NCBI GenBank assembly: GCA_027943245.1
Contig: JANDJZ010000141.1
Coordinates: 1 to 64,000 of the forward strand
Reading direction: 5' to 3'
Length of the DNA: 64,000 nucleotides
Source: Acanthamoeba sp. SK_2022b
Taxonomy: Eukaryota; Discosea; Longamoebia; Acanthamoebidae
Below, piece after piece: positions 41,279-53,485 of this stretch. The translations under genes were made by a program, and so were the position numbers. The notes beneath the pieces were generated by a model, which was given only the letters and a program-made list of their open reading frames with translations, was not told the origin of the DNA and did no database searches. The first letter of the stretch is position 1. Each line of letters starts with the position of its first letter.

Positions 41279-43446
41279 ATGAGACGCACGCACAATCTGA
41301 TCCGTTCATCGGTCTTGCCCGCTCAAGTTCTTCCCTGCAGTGCACGCGCCCTGGGTAGCCTGTGCATCTCTCTTTTTTTTGTAGTCCTTAATCGATTTCT
41401 AATCTCAATTCTTTTAGGAGTGCGCGCAGCTCTGAGGACACCCGCCACAACTCCAAAGCTTTCCTCCAGCGTATTGCCCTCTCACTTTCAAAAAAATAAA
41501 GTAAGCACGGTTAAAATTGTGCTTGTTTGCGCAGCAGGCGTCGTGCGCTTCAAGGCGAGCCTTCGGCACGGCTGCTCGGCGCGGTCAGAGGACTGGCTTT
41601 GCCGGGTCGTCTTCGTTCCTCGCTGGCGCCGCGGCCGCTCTCGGTGTGGCGCTGGGCGCCATCCTCTACTGTGCGCTGCCCCTCCCCAGATCCTGTGATG
41701 CGTGCGAGCCGTGGAGTGGAGACTGACGGCCTCGTGGTCCAATCAGACGACGAAGAGAACGGAATCGTGTACGCGGTCGAGAAGGACGGCACCGTCAAGC
41801 GCTACTTCCTGGGCGTCGATGGCGGCGGCAGCAAGACGACCGTACATCTAGGCTACACAAATTCACTTAACTTGAGTGTGCGTGTGACGTTGACTGGGCG
41901 CTGCAGGTTTCGTGCATCGACGAAGCGAAGAAGGTGCTGGGCGAGGGCAGCTCGGGCAGCACCAACTTCAACAGCGTGGGTAAGGAGAAGGCCAACCAGC
42001 ACCTGCGCGAGGCCATCCTATCGGCGCTCAAGGCCGCCGGCGTCCCTGAGGAGCAAGGCACGGTCCCCTCTCCCTTTCCACATCGACGCGAGCCGAGGCT
42101 GACGTGGCATTCACACGCCACAGTCGCCGGCATCTGCCTGAGCATGAGCGGCGTCGACCGGCCGGCCGACAAGGAACTGGTAGCTACGCTTGGCCTCGCG
42201 CGGTGGTCGGGGGGGGGGGTGAGCGAGAGTGAGCGTTGTTGTGTGGCTGACCACGCCTGCCCGTATAGATGCGAAGCTGGATCAAGCCGATCCTGCCCAA
42301 GGCGCAGGTCGACGTGCACAACGACGCGGTGGCCGCTTTGCTCAGGTACACGCGCGCTCCCGTACACACATGGCGGGGCCATTACGCCGCCGCTCTCTCC
42401 CCTCGTGCTGGACGCGACCGTGTGCGCGGAGCGCTCCCTGCCGCTGACGCCTGCTTGGCGGTGGGTGTTTTTTGGTCGACAGCGGCACCAATGGCGAACT
42501 CTTCGGACTGGTGGTCATCAGCGGCACGGGCACCATCACGTACGGCGTCAACAAGAAGGGCGTGACCGGGCGTGCTGCTGGCTGCGGGTAACGCACCCCC
42601 ACCTGCCCGAGCTCCTCTCCTACTTCGGTGGCCCACAGCTTTCCTTTTCTTTCCTATTTTCTCTCTTCTTTTCTCCTTTCCGTTCCAGGCCTCTTCTTGG
42701 TGACAAGGGCAGCGGCTACCAGATCGGGTACGAGATTCTCAACGCCGTAGTGCGCGCCTTGGACGGGCGCGGACCGGCCACGTCGCTCGTCGACGCCGTG
42801 TTCGCCAAACTCAACCTCACCAAGGTAATGTGCAACCCGCTCGACCGTCGCCAGCCTGTGCTCCATCTCACGCGTGGTGTGTCGATCAGGGCGAGGAGCT
42901 CATTCCGTGGGCCTATTCGAGCGTGGCTTGGGAACGCTATGCACAGCTCGCGCCCCTTGCGGCCAGCGCCGCACGCCAAGGAGACAAAGGTGCGCCTGCA
43001 TTTTCTTTATCATGTTAAATAATAATAAGAATAATAAGAATAATAAGAAGAATATTAATCTATTTTTTAAAATTATTATTTTTGCGTGCAGTGGCGGAGG
43101 AGATCTTGGAGAGGCAAGCTCAGGATCTGGTGGTGAGCATTCAGGCCGTCACCAAGAAGCTTGGGCTCGAGAACCAGCCCTTCCCGGTACTCTTGGCCCA
43201 CTTGCCTTGTGCTCTGGTCCTCACCTCTGTGGTCTCACCTCTTTGGGCTTGTGTACGCGCGTGTCTGTGGTGTGTGTCCAGCTTGTGCTGGCCGGCGGCA
43301 ACTTCACGCACGAGGGCAGCTACCTGACGGCCCTGTTGAAGAAGAAGGTCAACGAGCAGGTGCCGCAGGCCACCGTGCTCCTGCCCAGCCTCAAGCCCGA
43401 GTACGCGGCCGCCCTGCTGGCCCTCAACAACGCCAACAAGCACTGA
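41279..43446 (+). CDS. NAGK: N-acetyl-D-glucosamine kinase (BadF/BadG family)
   Basis: Kinase core: YFLGVDGGGSKTTV (phosphate 1 loop), GEGSSGSTNFNSVG, ICLSMSGVDRPADKE, VDVHNDAVAALL, VVISGTGTITYGVN (phosphate 2), LLGDKGSGYQIGYEI, and LVLAGGNFTHEGSY near the end at TGA 43446. This is the order seen in NAGK of animals and amoebae; the enzyme phosphorylates free GlcNAc salvaged from glycoconjugates, chitin or bacterial walls. The 5' end is less certain. ATG 41279 starts an Arg/Ser-rich sequence (MRRTHNLIRSSVLP) continued by exons at 41405-41503 and from 41526, resembling a mitochondrial presequence followed by an Ala-rich hydrophobic stretch. A 46-base intron ending at CCCCTCCCCAG (41690) would join it in phase to DPVMRASRG and the kinase. 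Otherwise translation starts near ATG 41698. Confidence 0.85.
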
Positions 43447-43611
43447 GCCAGGAGGAGCAAACCCCCCGAGCGCGTAGCAGGAGAACGAGACCGACCTTTC
43501 CACCGGTGGATATCTTGTCGACCTGCCGCTACTCGGCGAGATGTGCACGACGTGAGGTTTTCAATAAGAAAGTAAAGCGCATTATCACCATCCACTGAGT
43601 TCGGACTGAAG

Positions 43612-45904
43612 ATGCAGCCGCAGCAGGTCGTTGTAGTGCTTGCCGCCGTGGCAGTGGCGTTGCTGGCGTCGAGCGCTGCTGCGGTACAGCCAGCGGAATA
43701 TGGTCGCTATGGAGGCTGGACGCCCAGCGCCTCCGTGGCTCGGTCCGATGACCTCCACCGCGTGCGTTTCTACCTCACGCCACGCAACCTCGACCGCTTG
43801 GACGTACGCGCCCCTCAATTTTATCACCTAATCTCGTGAGGCATGAATGTGCGCGCAATTATCATTTGATTGAATGAGGGGTTGGGGTGCAGGCAACGTT
43901 CTGGGCAGTCTCGGACCCTGACTCTCCGCAGTACGGTATGCCACTCCACCTGTAAGCATACCCTTCTTTCTCACTCACTTACACGCTCACTCCACAGCCA
44001 AGTACCTCACCACGGACGATATCACCGCGATTGGTACCTCCAAGCGACGTGCATGCTTCATGCTTATGCTTCATGCTCGTGCTCATCACTTGTCGTAACA
44101 GTGGCGCCCGCTCCGGGCACCATCAAGGCTGTGATGACCTGGATCCACGAACAGGGCGCTACCAACGTCGGTAAGCCCTAGATAGCCTCTCCTTCTCCGC
44201 GCTCGACGTCGCACGCACGCACGCACATGCCCACTTTCCTCGGTTTTTGTTCACACGTGCCTTCACGCCTCGTGTGTCCAGAGCTGTCCCGTAACAGGGA
44301 CGTGATCACTATGGCTATGCCCGTGCACAAGGTCGAGGCCGCCTTTGGCGTGTCCCTCCGCCGCTTCGTGTCGCCCGACGGTACGCCCCTCTCCCCACCT
44401 TTCCGCCCCTCTCCCCACCTTTCCGCCCCAGCACTCCACACCGTTTCACGCATGCGGTTCAGGCGAGCGTCACCTCGTCAGGTCGACCAAGCCCTACAGG
44501 CTGCCGGCCCACATCGCCGCCCATATCGACCTTGTTACGGGCCTCACCGACTTCCCTCCCATGAGTATGACTTCTTTGTTTATTTATTTATTTATTTATT
44601 TTCAATTTCATTGGTCGCTTATATCTCGGCTTGAACAACAGGCAAGCGGGCGCTCGCGAAGGCTGCCGCTTCGCGCAAGGCGCCCACAGTCGTGGGTGAG
44701 GGCGTGCCCGCCGACATCGCCGTCCGCGCTCGTGGCGGCGAAGATCTCGAGATCCAGTTCGTTCCCGTGTGCAACAACGGACAGTTCACCAAGAATGAGC
44801 AGCAGGTGTGTACAGATGTGTGTATGCGTGCCCCTTTGTGGGTTGATGCTCATGTCGTATTGTCCGTTAGTTGTGCGCCGACAATCCTCCGAGCATCAGC
44901 TCGTTCACGGTCTCCGTCTCCTCCATCTCCACCGCCGTTGGTCGTTCTATTGCCGTGAAGGGCGTGTACGTCCGACTCTCTCCTCTCTCCTCTCTCCTCT
45001 CTCCTCTCTCCTCTCTCCTCTCTCCTCTCTCCTCTCTCCTCTCTCCTCTCTCCTCTCTCTCCTCTCTCCTGCCATGATTGTCGACACATATCGTCTTGCG
45101 CATTTCAGCATTCCAGAGTGCAAGTTCAATGGCAACTACACCATCTGCGTTGCTGCCATCAAGGGTAAGGCTTGCTCCCGAGACTGCGCCAGTGAGTGGA
45201 TATACTCGTAGGGCGGGCCCAAGCACTTACGCACAACCCCCCCCCCCTCTTCCTAAATGGCCAACCTTGAACCACGACAGCGTGGTACTACGACGCGGTG
45301 AACGTGTCGGTCACCACCCAGTTCAGCAACGGCGTCACCAGCGAGGCGGGCTACAACGCCTTCCCCGTCCTCGCCACCCCGCCCATCCTGCCGCAGAACG
45401 TTTGGAAGCAGGTCTCCGCGACTTTCCCTTCATCCTTGCCCTCCGCCCGATTGCTCATCATCTTCGTCGTCGTCGTCGTCGGTGGTGGTGATGTTGGTGG
45501 TGTCGTGCAGTACAACATTCCGCCCAACACGCTGGTGACGACCAACGTGACCCAGTGCGTGGTCGAGTTCGAGCAGCAGTACTACTCGCCCGCGGACCTC
45601 ACCCTCTACTTCCAGCAGACCGGCCTGCCCACCGACACCCCCGTCACCGTCATCGGTGCGTGGCCCCGCAACCAGCCCCCCCCAAATCCCCCGACTTTCC
45701 CTCTCGATCGCACAACTCGGTTTCCCTTCTGCGTTCTCACTCTTCTCCTCTCTCCAACCACCAGGCCCCAACGACCCGAGCAAGCCCGGCGGCGAAGCCA
45801 CGCTCGACATCGAGTGGATCATGGGCATCGCTCCCGGTACACGCCATCACGCTAGCTCAGCCAGTTCATGGCCTCCGCCTTGGGCCTGATCGTGGTTGTT
45901 TCTT

Positions 45905-45966
<62 letters not shown>

Positions 45967-46431
45967 CGTGCGTTGTGTATCTTTTCTGCAGGCGCCGCGA
46001 CCGTTTTCTGGTCCATCGACCTCCCGTCCCCCGGCGGCGCTGATCCCATCCTCGAGTGGGCGCTCCAGATGGCCAACACCGACAATCGTACACACCCTAC
46101 ATTTCTTATCAATAATATATATATAATTAATCAACAAATCCAATTCAAATAAAATATAGATTTTAATAATTATTTACTGACTTTTGTTGTGATTACCAAA
46201 CGGCAACAGCGCCGCTGGTGAACAGCATCAGCTACGGCGTGGCCGAGGTCCTGGTGGACAAGCTGCTGGGCAAGGGCTACCTCGCGCGTGCCGACCTCGA
46301 GTTCAAGAAGCTCGCCATCCGCGGCATCTCCGTCCTCATCGCCTCGGCCGACAACGGCGCCGGCGATTTGGGTACTACTCGCCCCCCCCCCCCGGCGCTC
46401 TCAGCACTCGCTTCCGCCCGAACTGACCTCA

Positions 46432-46501
<70 letters not shown>

Positions 46502-46772
46502 ATAGCCGAGATCCCCAGCTGCACTGTCCTCGATGCCGATTGGCCCTCCCAGTCGCCCTACGTGACGTCCATTAGTACGGGCCTGGCCTGCCTTGTCCTG
46601 TCCTGTCCTGTCCTGTCCTGTCCCCCATTCGCTCCTCACGTTCTGTCGAATGTAGGTTCGACCATCATCACGCCCGTGGCGCAGCCCATCTGCTATCAGA
46701 GCTCGCCCATCGATTGCCTCAACAACCCGCTGGGGGAGATCGTCGTCTCCATCGATCAGGCAGGACTTCACG

Positions 46773-46834
<62 letters not shown>

Positions 46835-47169
46835 ATTGCCCCGCGCATTTGTGTGGCTAAGACTCGCTCCTCCCCGCTCCTTTAGGGTCTCTTCTGGACG
46901 ACCGGCGGCGGCTTCTCGAACATCAGCGCGCGCGCGCCCTACCAGGCCGACGCGGTCGAAAGCTACCTCGAGCACATCAACGTCCCCTTCCCCGCTCCCA
47001 GTACTCTCTCCTCCTCCCTCCCTCCCTCCCACAAGCATGTGGCCAACGCCGCCCGCCCGCCCGTGCCTGGCTGACTTATCCCCCTCCCCTCTGTCGCAGA
47101 CGTGTGGAACCCCAATGGTCGCGGCTACCCTGACGCGTCTGCCGTCGGCCACAGTGCGTGCTCCTCTCG

Positions 47170-47230
<61 letters not shown>

Positions 47231-47722
47231 GTGGCTTCTCCTCTGACCGCCAACTGTTGCGCCAACGCGGGCAGACCTGATGTGCGCCCTGAGCGGCGAG
47301 TTCGTGCCCATCGACGGCACCAGCGCGAGCACGCCCATCTTCGCCGGCGTGGTGACCCTCCTCAACGACGCGCGCGTCGCCGCCGGTCTCCCGCCGCTCG
47401 GCTTCCTCAACCCGTTGCTCTACAAGGCCAGCCGCGAGCGCCCTCAGACCTTCTACGGTCCGTGTCTCTCATGCGTGTGTCTTGTGTGTCGTGTGTCATG
47501 TGTGTCGTGCGTGTTCCACGTGTGTCGCATGGCTGACGGGGCGTGTGGGCGACTGCAGATCCCGTGTGGGGCAACAACAGATGCGGCGCGCTGACCGACA
47601 CGCCGGTGTGCTGCCCGGAGGGCTACCACGCCACCGACGGCTGGGACGCCTCGACCGGCCTGGGCACGCCCAACTTCCTGGAGCTCCGCAACTACGTCCT
47701 ACAGTACCCCAGCAAGGCGTAG
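43612..47722 (+). CDS. S53 (sedolisin/TPP1-like) serine-carboxyl peptidase, copy 2
   Basis: About 18 exons from ATG 43612 (signal peptide MQPQQVVVVLAAVAVALLAS) to TAG 47722. Prodomain: [57 protein letters not shown]. Catalytic domain: GGEATLDIEWIMGIAPG with the Glu and Asp pair, ASADNGAGDL with the oxyanion Asp, and DGTSASTPIFAG with the Ser. The usual SGD of the oxyanion site is SAD here, while copy 1 keeps SGD. Exon borders match copy 1 closely, so the two arose by duplication with inversion. Introns contain three long GT tracts, a TTG tract and a CTCTCCT tract. The following SIMPL gene is on the same strand. Confidence 0.9.
44975..45070 (+). repeat. CTCTCCT minisatellite in S53 copy 2 intron
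   Basis: About a dozen tandem CTCTCCT heptamers form the polypyrimidine part of the intron before the IPECKFNGNYT exon. Confidence 0.9.
45904..45962 (+). repeat. (CT)n(GT)n microsatellite in S53 copy 2 intron
   Basis: A CT run passes directly into about 20 GT units, ending TGCGTGCGTGCG, in the intron between IMGIAPG and AATVFWSID. Confidence 0.95.
46434..46501 (+). repeat. (GT)33-34 microsatellite in S53 copy 2 intron
   Basis: Pure GT repeat filling most of the short intron before the EIPSCTVLDADWPSQ exon. Confidence 0.98.
46775..46833 (+). repeat. (GT)29-30 microsatellite in S53 copy 2 intron
   Basis: Pure GT repeat in the intron between VVSIDQ and [12 protein letters not shown]. The donor itself lies shortly before the tract. 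Confidence 0.98.
47169..47230 (+). repeat. (TTG)n microsatellite in S53 copy 2 intron
   Basis: About 20 TTG units lie in the intron preceding the exon that carries the catalytic Ser (LMCALSGEFVPIDGTSAS). Confidence 0.97.
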
Positions 47723-47892
47723 GGCAGCAACACGCGAGATGCCACTAGGCCTGTGATGAACAAGTTTGAATTCTCGATTGGCTCGTCCCAGATAAACGGT
47801 TGCAGCGTAACCAACGTGTCGACACAAAACTTAAGAGAAAACGTTTTTCTCGGTTTTTCTCCATGTGCTACCTATCTTCTGTTGCCAAGAAC

Positions 47893-48925
47893 ATGACGAA
47901 GCTGTACCTGCTGTTGGTGTTGGTTGTCTCTTTCGGATGCCTGGCATGGGCCTCTACTCTTCCCAGCACCTTGACCGTGGTTGGCAATGGTTGCGCCTGC
48001 TGACGTCACCCGCCCTTGCTCTCGTTTTGTTTATTTACGCAGTTTTATAACCTATTTTTTGACCCAGGCGTTGTGCAGGCGCCCGCCACCACTGTGGGCA
48101 AGGCCACCGTGGGGTTCGAGATCAAGCTGCCCGATCCCTCACAGTGCATTCAAGCCTCGCAAGAGCTCATGAGTAGGATCATCGACTCGCTCGCCACCAA
48201 CGCCACCTTGGTTGCGCCTTCTACTCTCCACGCTTTTCTCCCTCTTTTGGTGCTGATGGCCGTCCATCACCGAGTAGGGCGTGAAGAACCTGAGGACTGT
48301 CAACTTTGCCTTCGCTCCGCTCAGCTACTGGGAGCCCAACGGCAGCGGGTATGGCCTGAGGAACTACGTCTCCTTCACCACGCCGGCCGAGCTCATTGGC
48401 GACGCCATCGCAGTTGCCCTGGATAGCGGCGCCCAGATCGTCCAGGACGTTAACTTTGTCACCAGCTACGACTCGGGTAAGCTCTACTTTGTCTCCTTCT
48501 ACTTCAGCCCAGCTAGTCGAAGAGCTCAAGTCGCTGAGCCTGCTTTGGGGGGAGGGCAGCCGACACGCAAGAGTATTTCAGGCAGGCTCAGGCCTTGGCC
48601 TTGGACGACGCGGTGGCCCAGGGCCAGGCCATACTGCAGAAGATGATGTGCCAGTCGGATGGCGTCCACTCGATCGTGGCCACCCCGCTCAACTCTGGCT
48701 ACGGGTGCGGATCCTACTCGCTTGCCCCCCCCCCCTCTTCCCGCAACTCGGGGTATTTTTCTAACGCTGCTTGGGGGGGGGGGTGGCAGTTACTACGCCA
48801 TGCCAGAGGCTCGCTCCTTCAACTTGGCCAGCTCGGCTCCCATGGTCATGCACCCCGAGGAAGAGGTCAGGGCCTCGGTGACCGTCCAGTTCTCCTACTC
48901 CAAGTGCCAACCGCTCAAACTGTAG
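47893..48925 (+). CDS. Secreted SIMPL (DUF541) domain protein
   Basis: Exons 47893-47989, 48068-48210, 48278-48476, 48572-48704 and 48790-48925 sum to 708 bases, 235 residues. The signal peptide is MTKLYLLLVLVVSFGCLAWA. The mature chain shows the SIMPL/DUF541 layout: TLTVVGNGVVQAPATT, a helix with SQELMSRIIDSL, LRTVNFAFAPLSYW, YVSFTTPAELIGDAIAVALD, FRQAQALALDDAVAQGQAIL and a final strand VRASVTVQFSY. Family members are periplasmic or secreted, and some affect oxidative stress or signalling; the biochemical role is not settled. It follows S53 copy 2 by 170 bases on the same strand but has its own promoter region. Confidence 0.85.
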
Positions 48926-48989
48926 CGAGAGAAAGAGGAGGAGCCAGCGTTGTAAATAGCAAGTATTAAAGCTACAGACGCAGCGTGTC

Positions 48990-49831
48990 TCACACGCCGC
49001 CGGCGAGCAGGATGGTCTGGCCGGTCACCCAGCTGGCCTGTGGGCTGGCCAGGAAAGCCACGGTGTGCCCAATCTCCTCGGGCGTGCCGAGGCGATGCTC
49101 GAGGGGGGTTTCGGCCCTGATCTTTGCCTTGCCCGCTTCGCCCAGACCTTCGGTCATGTCCGTCTCGATGATGCCGGGCCCCACGGCGTTGACCCGAATG
49201 CCCTTCGGGCCCAGCTCCTTGGCGGCGGTCTTGGTCAGCAGGTCCACCGCGGCCTTGGTCGCCGCGTAAGCGCCAAACCCCTGCCATAATATGAACATCG
49301 TTTGGGTTAGTGGTGCGCCCACGATCATACATAGATAAGTGAGGGGAGTGGGCTACGGACCGGTAGCGCCAGCTTGACCAAGACGCTGGAGAGGTTGATG
49401 ATGGAGCCGCCAGAGGGGAGCACCGCCGCTGCGGCCTGGATGCCCCACACGGTGCCCTTGAGGTTGACTGCGAATAGGCGGTCGAGGTCCTCCTCCGCGA
49501 TTCCGGCCACCGGCGCGTTGCTGACGATGCCCGAGTTGTTGACGAAGACGTCGAGGTGGCCCCAGCGCTTGACCACCTGGTCGACGAGGTCGAACACCTG
49601 GGCACGCACGGACACGTCGGCCTTGAAGGCCTGGGCCTGGCCGCCAGCCTTCTGAATCTCGGCCACTACGGCGTCGGCGGAGGCGGCGCTGTTCACGTAG
49701 TTGACTGCCACGGCGGCCCCCTCGGCCGCCAGCTGCTTGGCGATGGCCGCGCCCAGGCCGCGCGAGCTGCCGGTCACAATTGCCACCTTGCCGGCAAGTC
49801 GGCCAGTTGCGTTGGTCTGCGAGGCGGACAT
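48990..49831 (-). CDS. Short-chain dehydrogenase/reductase (classical SDR)
   Basis: Exons 49831-49361 and 49280-48990 join in phase 0; 253 residues. Motifs: VTGSSRGLGAAIAK (TGxxxGxG cofactor loop), a DVS after the second strand, NNSGIVSN (NNAG variant), INLSS with the catalytic Ser, YAATKAAVDLL with Tyr and Lys, and NAVGPGIIETDM. The length and the PEEIGHTVAFLAS ending fit the FabG/3-oxoacyl reductase and glucose-1-dehydrogenase subgroup. NADP(H) preference is suggested by the SR after the glycine loop. The substrate is unknown. The gene is convergent with the SIMPL gene, with stop codons 64 bases apart. Confidence 0.9.
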
Positions 49832-50139
49832 TGTATGTTTTGGGTTGGTTGGTTAAGTTGTGGATAAGATGTTTGTCTTGCCTCGAATCTGAGTTCCTTT
49901 ATTTATGTATAAAGACAGGGAACGTAGCGGCGAGACAGATCGCGCAGGGATTGGGTGGGCTGAACAATGACGCGTCGGAAGCGACGCCTCATTTTGTGAT
50001 TGGGCGACAGATAGATCTCGCGAGTGCTAAATTGCGATAGTGGTGAGATTTCGCCCTGCCAACCCAACATAGGATACAGCGGAAACAAAGTGGCTGACCA
50101 CAACCATAGCGACTTGACACGGGGGCTCCAACTCCTGGC
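49832..50139. other. Intergenic, no gene seen
   Basis: About 300 bases upstream of the SDR gene and downstream of the F-box gene, both on the minus strand. It is AT-moderate and without recognisable elements. Confidence 0.4.
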
Positions 50140-50469
50140 TCACTCATCGCTGAGCTCGATGTACGCGACCGTACCGTCTTGCGAAGCCGTCACGACATCT
50201 GTAAAGGCGTCACGTGAGTGAGTGGGCATGACACAACCACAAGACTCGCGCAAGCCAAGGAGCGCACAGGAGTCGTCGGGAGCGATGTCGCAGTCCTCCA
50301 CATCGTCATCGTGCGTGAAGATCGTGTGGAGGTGGCTGTGTAGTCCGTCGGGGTGGCGACGGAACAGCTCCAGCGTTCCGTCATCCGTAGCCAGGAACAT
50401 CAGAGTCCCGTTGGAGTTGTACCTGCGCAACGCGTGCAGATGCTCAGCCTTTCCCTCGAGCATGCGCAT

Positions 50470-50546
<77 letters not shown>

Positions 50547-52392
50547 TCACACCTCATCTTCCAGAAATGCCTATCGAGACCGGGGCGAGTGATCAGCTCC
50601 TGACGCTGTCCATCGGGCGCAAACGACTCGGCGAAGCCCACGCTACCGGCCAGCACAAACCCTTTGATCGCAGGCCAAGCCACGAAACTGGGGTCAGCGC
50701 GCCAGAGAGCGGAGAGGCGGAGTTGGAGGAAAGGCCAGGATGACACACGGTTGTGGTCGTAGTCGTCTTTGTGACGCGACAGGCCAAAGTAGGGCGGCGG
50801 CACCGCCACCGAGTAGGCGCCCGAGAAGAAGCTGTGCACGGTGGGCTGCACGAATCCGAAGCTGAGGCGACTGCGGCCCGCGGCAAAGTCGCTCACGTGG
50901 ACCGGGGCCGTCTTGTTCTGGGCGATCGAGACGACGGCCCACTCGCTGCCGATGCCGAACCTGGCCCCCTCTGTAAAGCACAGATCACGGACACGCGATC
51001 CGTGCGGCTGTGGGGGCGTCGAGGGTCAGCCATTTGCGGTGACTGGCGAGACCAACTCCAGAAAGGAGGGAGAGAGAGAGAGAGAGAGAGCGCGCGCACA
51101 TTCCATATCCGAACGGGCTCCGCAGCGCGGAGGTCGAACACGGTGAGCGAGGCGTTGTTGTTGCCCGCTCCCAACAACAGGTTGGGGTCATCGGGGTGGG
51201 CAGCTGCACGTGGTCCACGACGACGATGGATGAGCTAGCGTAGGGGGTGGGGGCAGCTACCACTTGGTCCTGCAGTGCTGCACGAGTCGACGGGGGCCAG
51301 GTGCTGTACCCAACGGCGCGCGGTCGCTGTCTCCGAAGAACATGCGCTTGTACGTGCGGTGCAGGCCCATCGTCACGGCGTCGAACACGTACAGGCTATG
51401 GTTGTGACACCCAAACGCCACCTGGTGTCCACGGGGAGCAGCCGTGTAAATAGGAGAGAGGGGAGAGAGATGGGGAGAGAGTGCGTGTAAGCTGTGGGGA
51501 GGGGAGTGGTGATTGCCTTGGCGCCGTCGCACGTCCAGCGAGTGGAGTTGAAGCCCATGGAGTACTTCATCTCCACATCAGGGATATCGACAAACTTGTG
51601 CTCCTTCCTGTAAATACGTAAAATAAATATATAAACAAATAAATATATATTAAGAAATGTATTGGGGAATCACAGAGACCGCAGTACCCGTTCTTGTAGA
51701 CGCGGACGACCGAGTCGTACGCCGCTGCTGAAAACAGTTCTTTGTTCTGTGGCCAAACCCACAGCCAGGTTTCGTTCGCCGCTGTGGTTAGCGCCACGCG
51801 TGGTTTCTCGAGTAGAGCGAGGCGAAGGGCGCACCTTGGGAGAAATGGCGACGCCGCGCACGCTGGGGCTGCCATCGGACTGGACACGGATCCGGTGTAC
51901 TTGGTAGCGCTTGTCCGCCCACAGGCGATCCCGCTTGCAGCGCGTGATGAAGGCGCGCTTGAAGTTGACCTCTGCCTCACTGTCCGGCTCGCCGCTGTAT
52001 TTGCTGTCATCGGCCGCCCATTGCGCCGGTCGCTGAGGATCAGCCGATGCGAGCAGGTGGACCGCGTACTGAGGATAGAACGTTGCTGGCTGCATGGCCT
52101 CGCTCACAGCTCGCCACACCTGCAGCAAATATTGTATTATTATTATTATTTAATAGATTTATTATTACTATAAAAATAATAATAAATAACAACACAATAA
52201 CGAAGATAAAAGAATGAGGAAAGGTCTGCGTACGTGGTTGTGGCCAGAGAGCGAGTGCCATTCGGAGCATACTGCACTTACGCGAAGCAAGTCTTGGGGC
52301 GTGAGGAATGCGAACACGTGCAGCCAGGCGTCTAGGGGCAACTGGAGGTGCCCATCGCGCTCCCCTTCCCGGTGTGCCCCTGCGTCATCCAT
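50140..52392 (-). CDS. F-box protein with WD-like repeats
   Basis: Exon 1 (52392-52234) encodes a short acidic start and the F-box: LPLDAWLHVFAFLTPQDLLRV with SAVCSEWHSL, continued by exon 2 (52119-51835) with VWRAVSEAM. Later exons carry beta-propeller-like strands: FSAAAYDSVVRVYKNG, WTCDGAKA, VAFGCHNHSLYVFDAV, LLGAGNNNASLTVFDLRAAE, FGIGSEWAVVSIAQN, LMFLATDDGTLELFRR and VTASQDGTVAYIELSDE at the stop. F-box proteins recruit substrates to SCF ubiquitin ligases through SKP1, and the propeller usually binds the substrate (family knowledge). Canonical WD dipeptides are scarce, so the repeats are called by layout. A (GT)34 tract lies in one intron. Confidence 0.75.
50473..50540 (+). repeat. (GT)34 microsatellite in the F-box gene intron
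   Basis: Pure GT on the plus strand, hence CA in the transcript, within the intron before the YNSNGTLMFLATDDG exon. Confidence 0.98.
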
Positions 52393-52654
52393 GGCCAAGT
52401 CGTGTCTGTGCGGAGCCTATACTTATCTTATCTTTGGCACTGCAGGCGTTAACGCTTGCTGGCGACCAGGTTTGCGACAGGTTTCACTCAATTTCTTTCT
52501 GAAAAAGACAGGATAAGTCTCTCTGCTCCGCTTTTCTACATCACGAACTGCGTCCGCCAAGGGCCACGGCCAGGAGGCCATTCCCCTGGCTCAGCTAAAT
52601 AAATAGATATAAATTTGGTAAAATATAAATAAATAACGGTATGACCAGCCAGGC

Positions 52655-53409
52655 TCACTCGCCGAGAGCAAAGAGGGAGAAGGCCATAAGGGCCATGCCG
52701 AAGAGCATCGCATAGGTGGCCATTTGGTCATTCTTGTCGTAGCGGTGTGCTGTGACGCGAAGTGCATTAGCTACAGGCGTCATGTCGTTATGGGGCAGGC
52801 ACACGTACCGGTCGGGATGAGCTCGCGGACGGAGATGAACACCATGATGCCCGCGATCAACCCAAACAGGATGGCATAGACGATCGGACTACCACGCACA
52901 GCCCACGCGGCATGTGAGGAAACGTGGTGTTCGTTCATGGGGCGTCACCATCGTACACTCACCTGAGCGTGCCGCCAACGGCACCCCACGCGATGAAAGC
53001 GCCAATAGGCATCGACATTCCGGCGATGAGACAGTACAGAACGCCCTGCCACCTGCACGCAACACGTCCCCCAAGGTTTAACCTGTGGTGTGGCCACCAT
53101 TGTAACAAACGGGCCTGCAGACTCGTACTTGCTCCCGGTGGCGTAGTACAGGGGCATGGCCACGCAGATGCCTTCCGGGATGTTGTGGATGGCGATCGCC
53201 AGTGTGACGACGAGGCCTGCCAAGTTCAACGGTAGAGAGATAAAACGAAACAGTGAGAAGACCTTCTCAACGCTGAGAAATTTTGTTCGTGCAGAGAAGG
53301 GAGCAGGCGGCGAACCAAAGGAGGACCCGGAGAGGGTCGACACGAAGGTCATCATGCCCTCTGGGAAATTGTGCACGGCGATAGCGAGCGCCGTGATCAG
53401 ACCCATGTT

Positions 53410-53485
<76 letters not shown>

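Noticed and set aside
46277..47410. 377-residue minus-strand ORF with polyThr and His/Thr runs
   Set aside because: It is made of microsatellites (AC and CAA tracts) and the antisense of S53 copy 2 exons.
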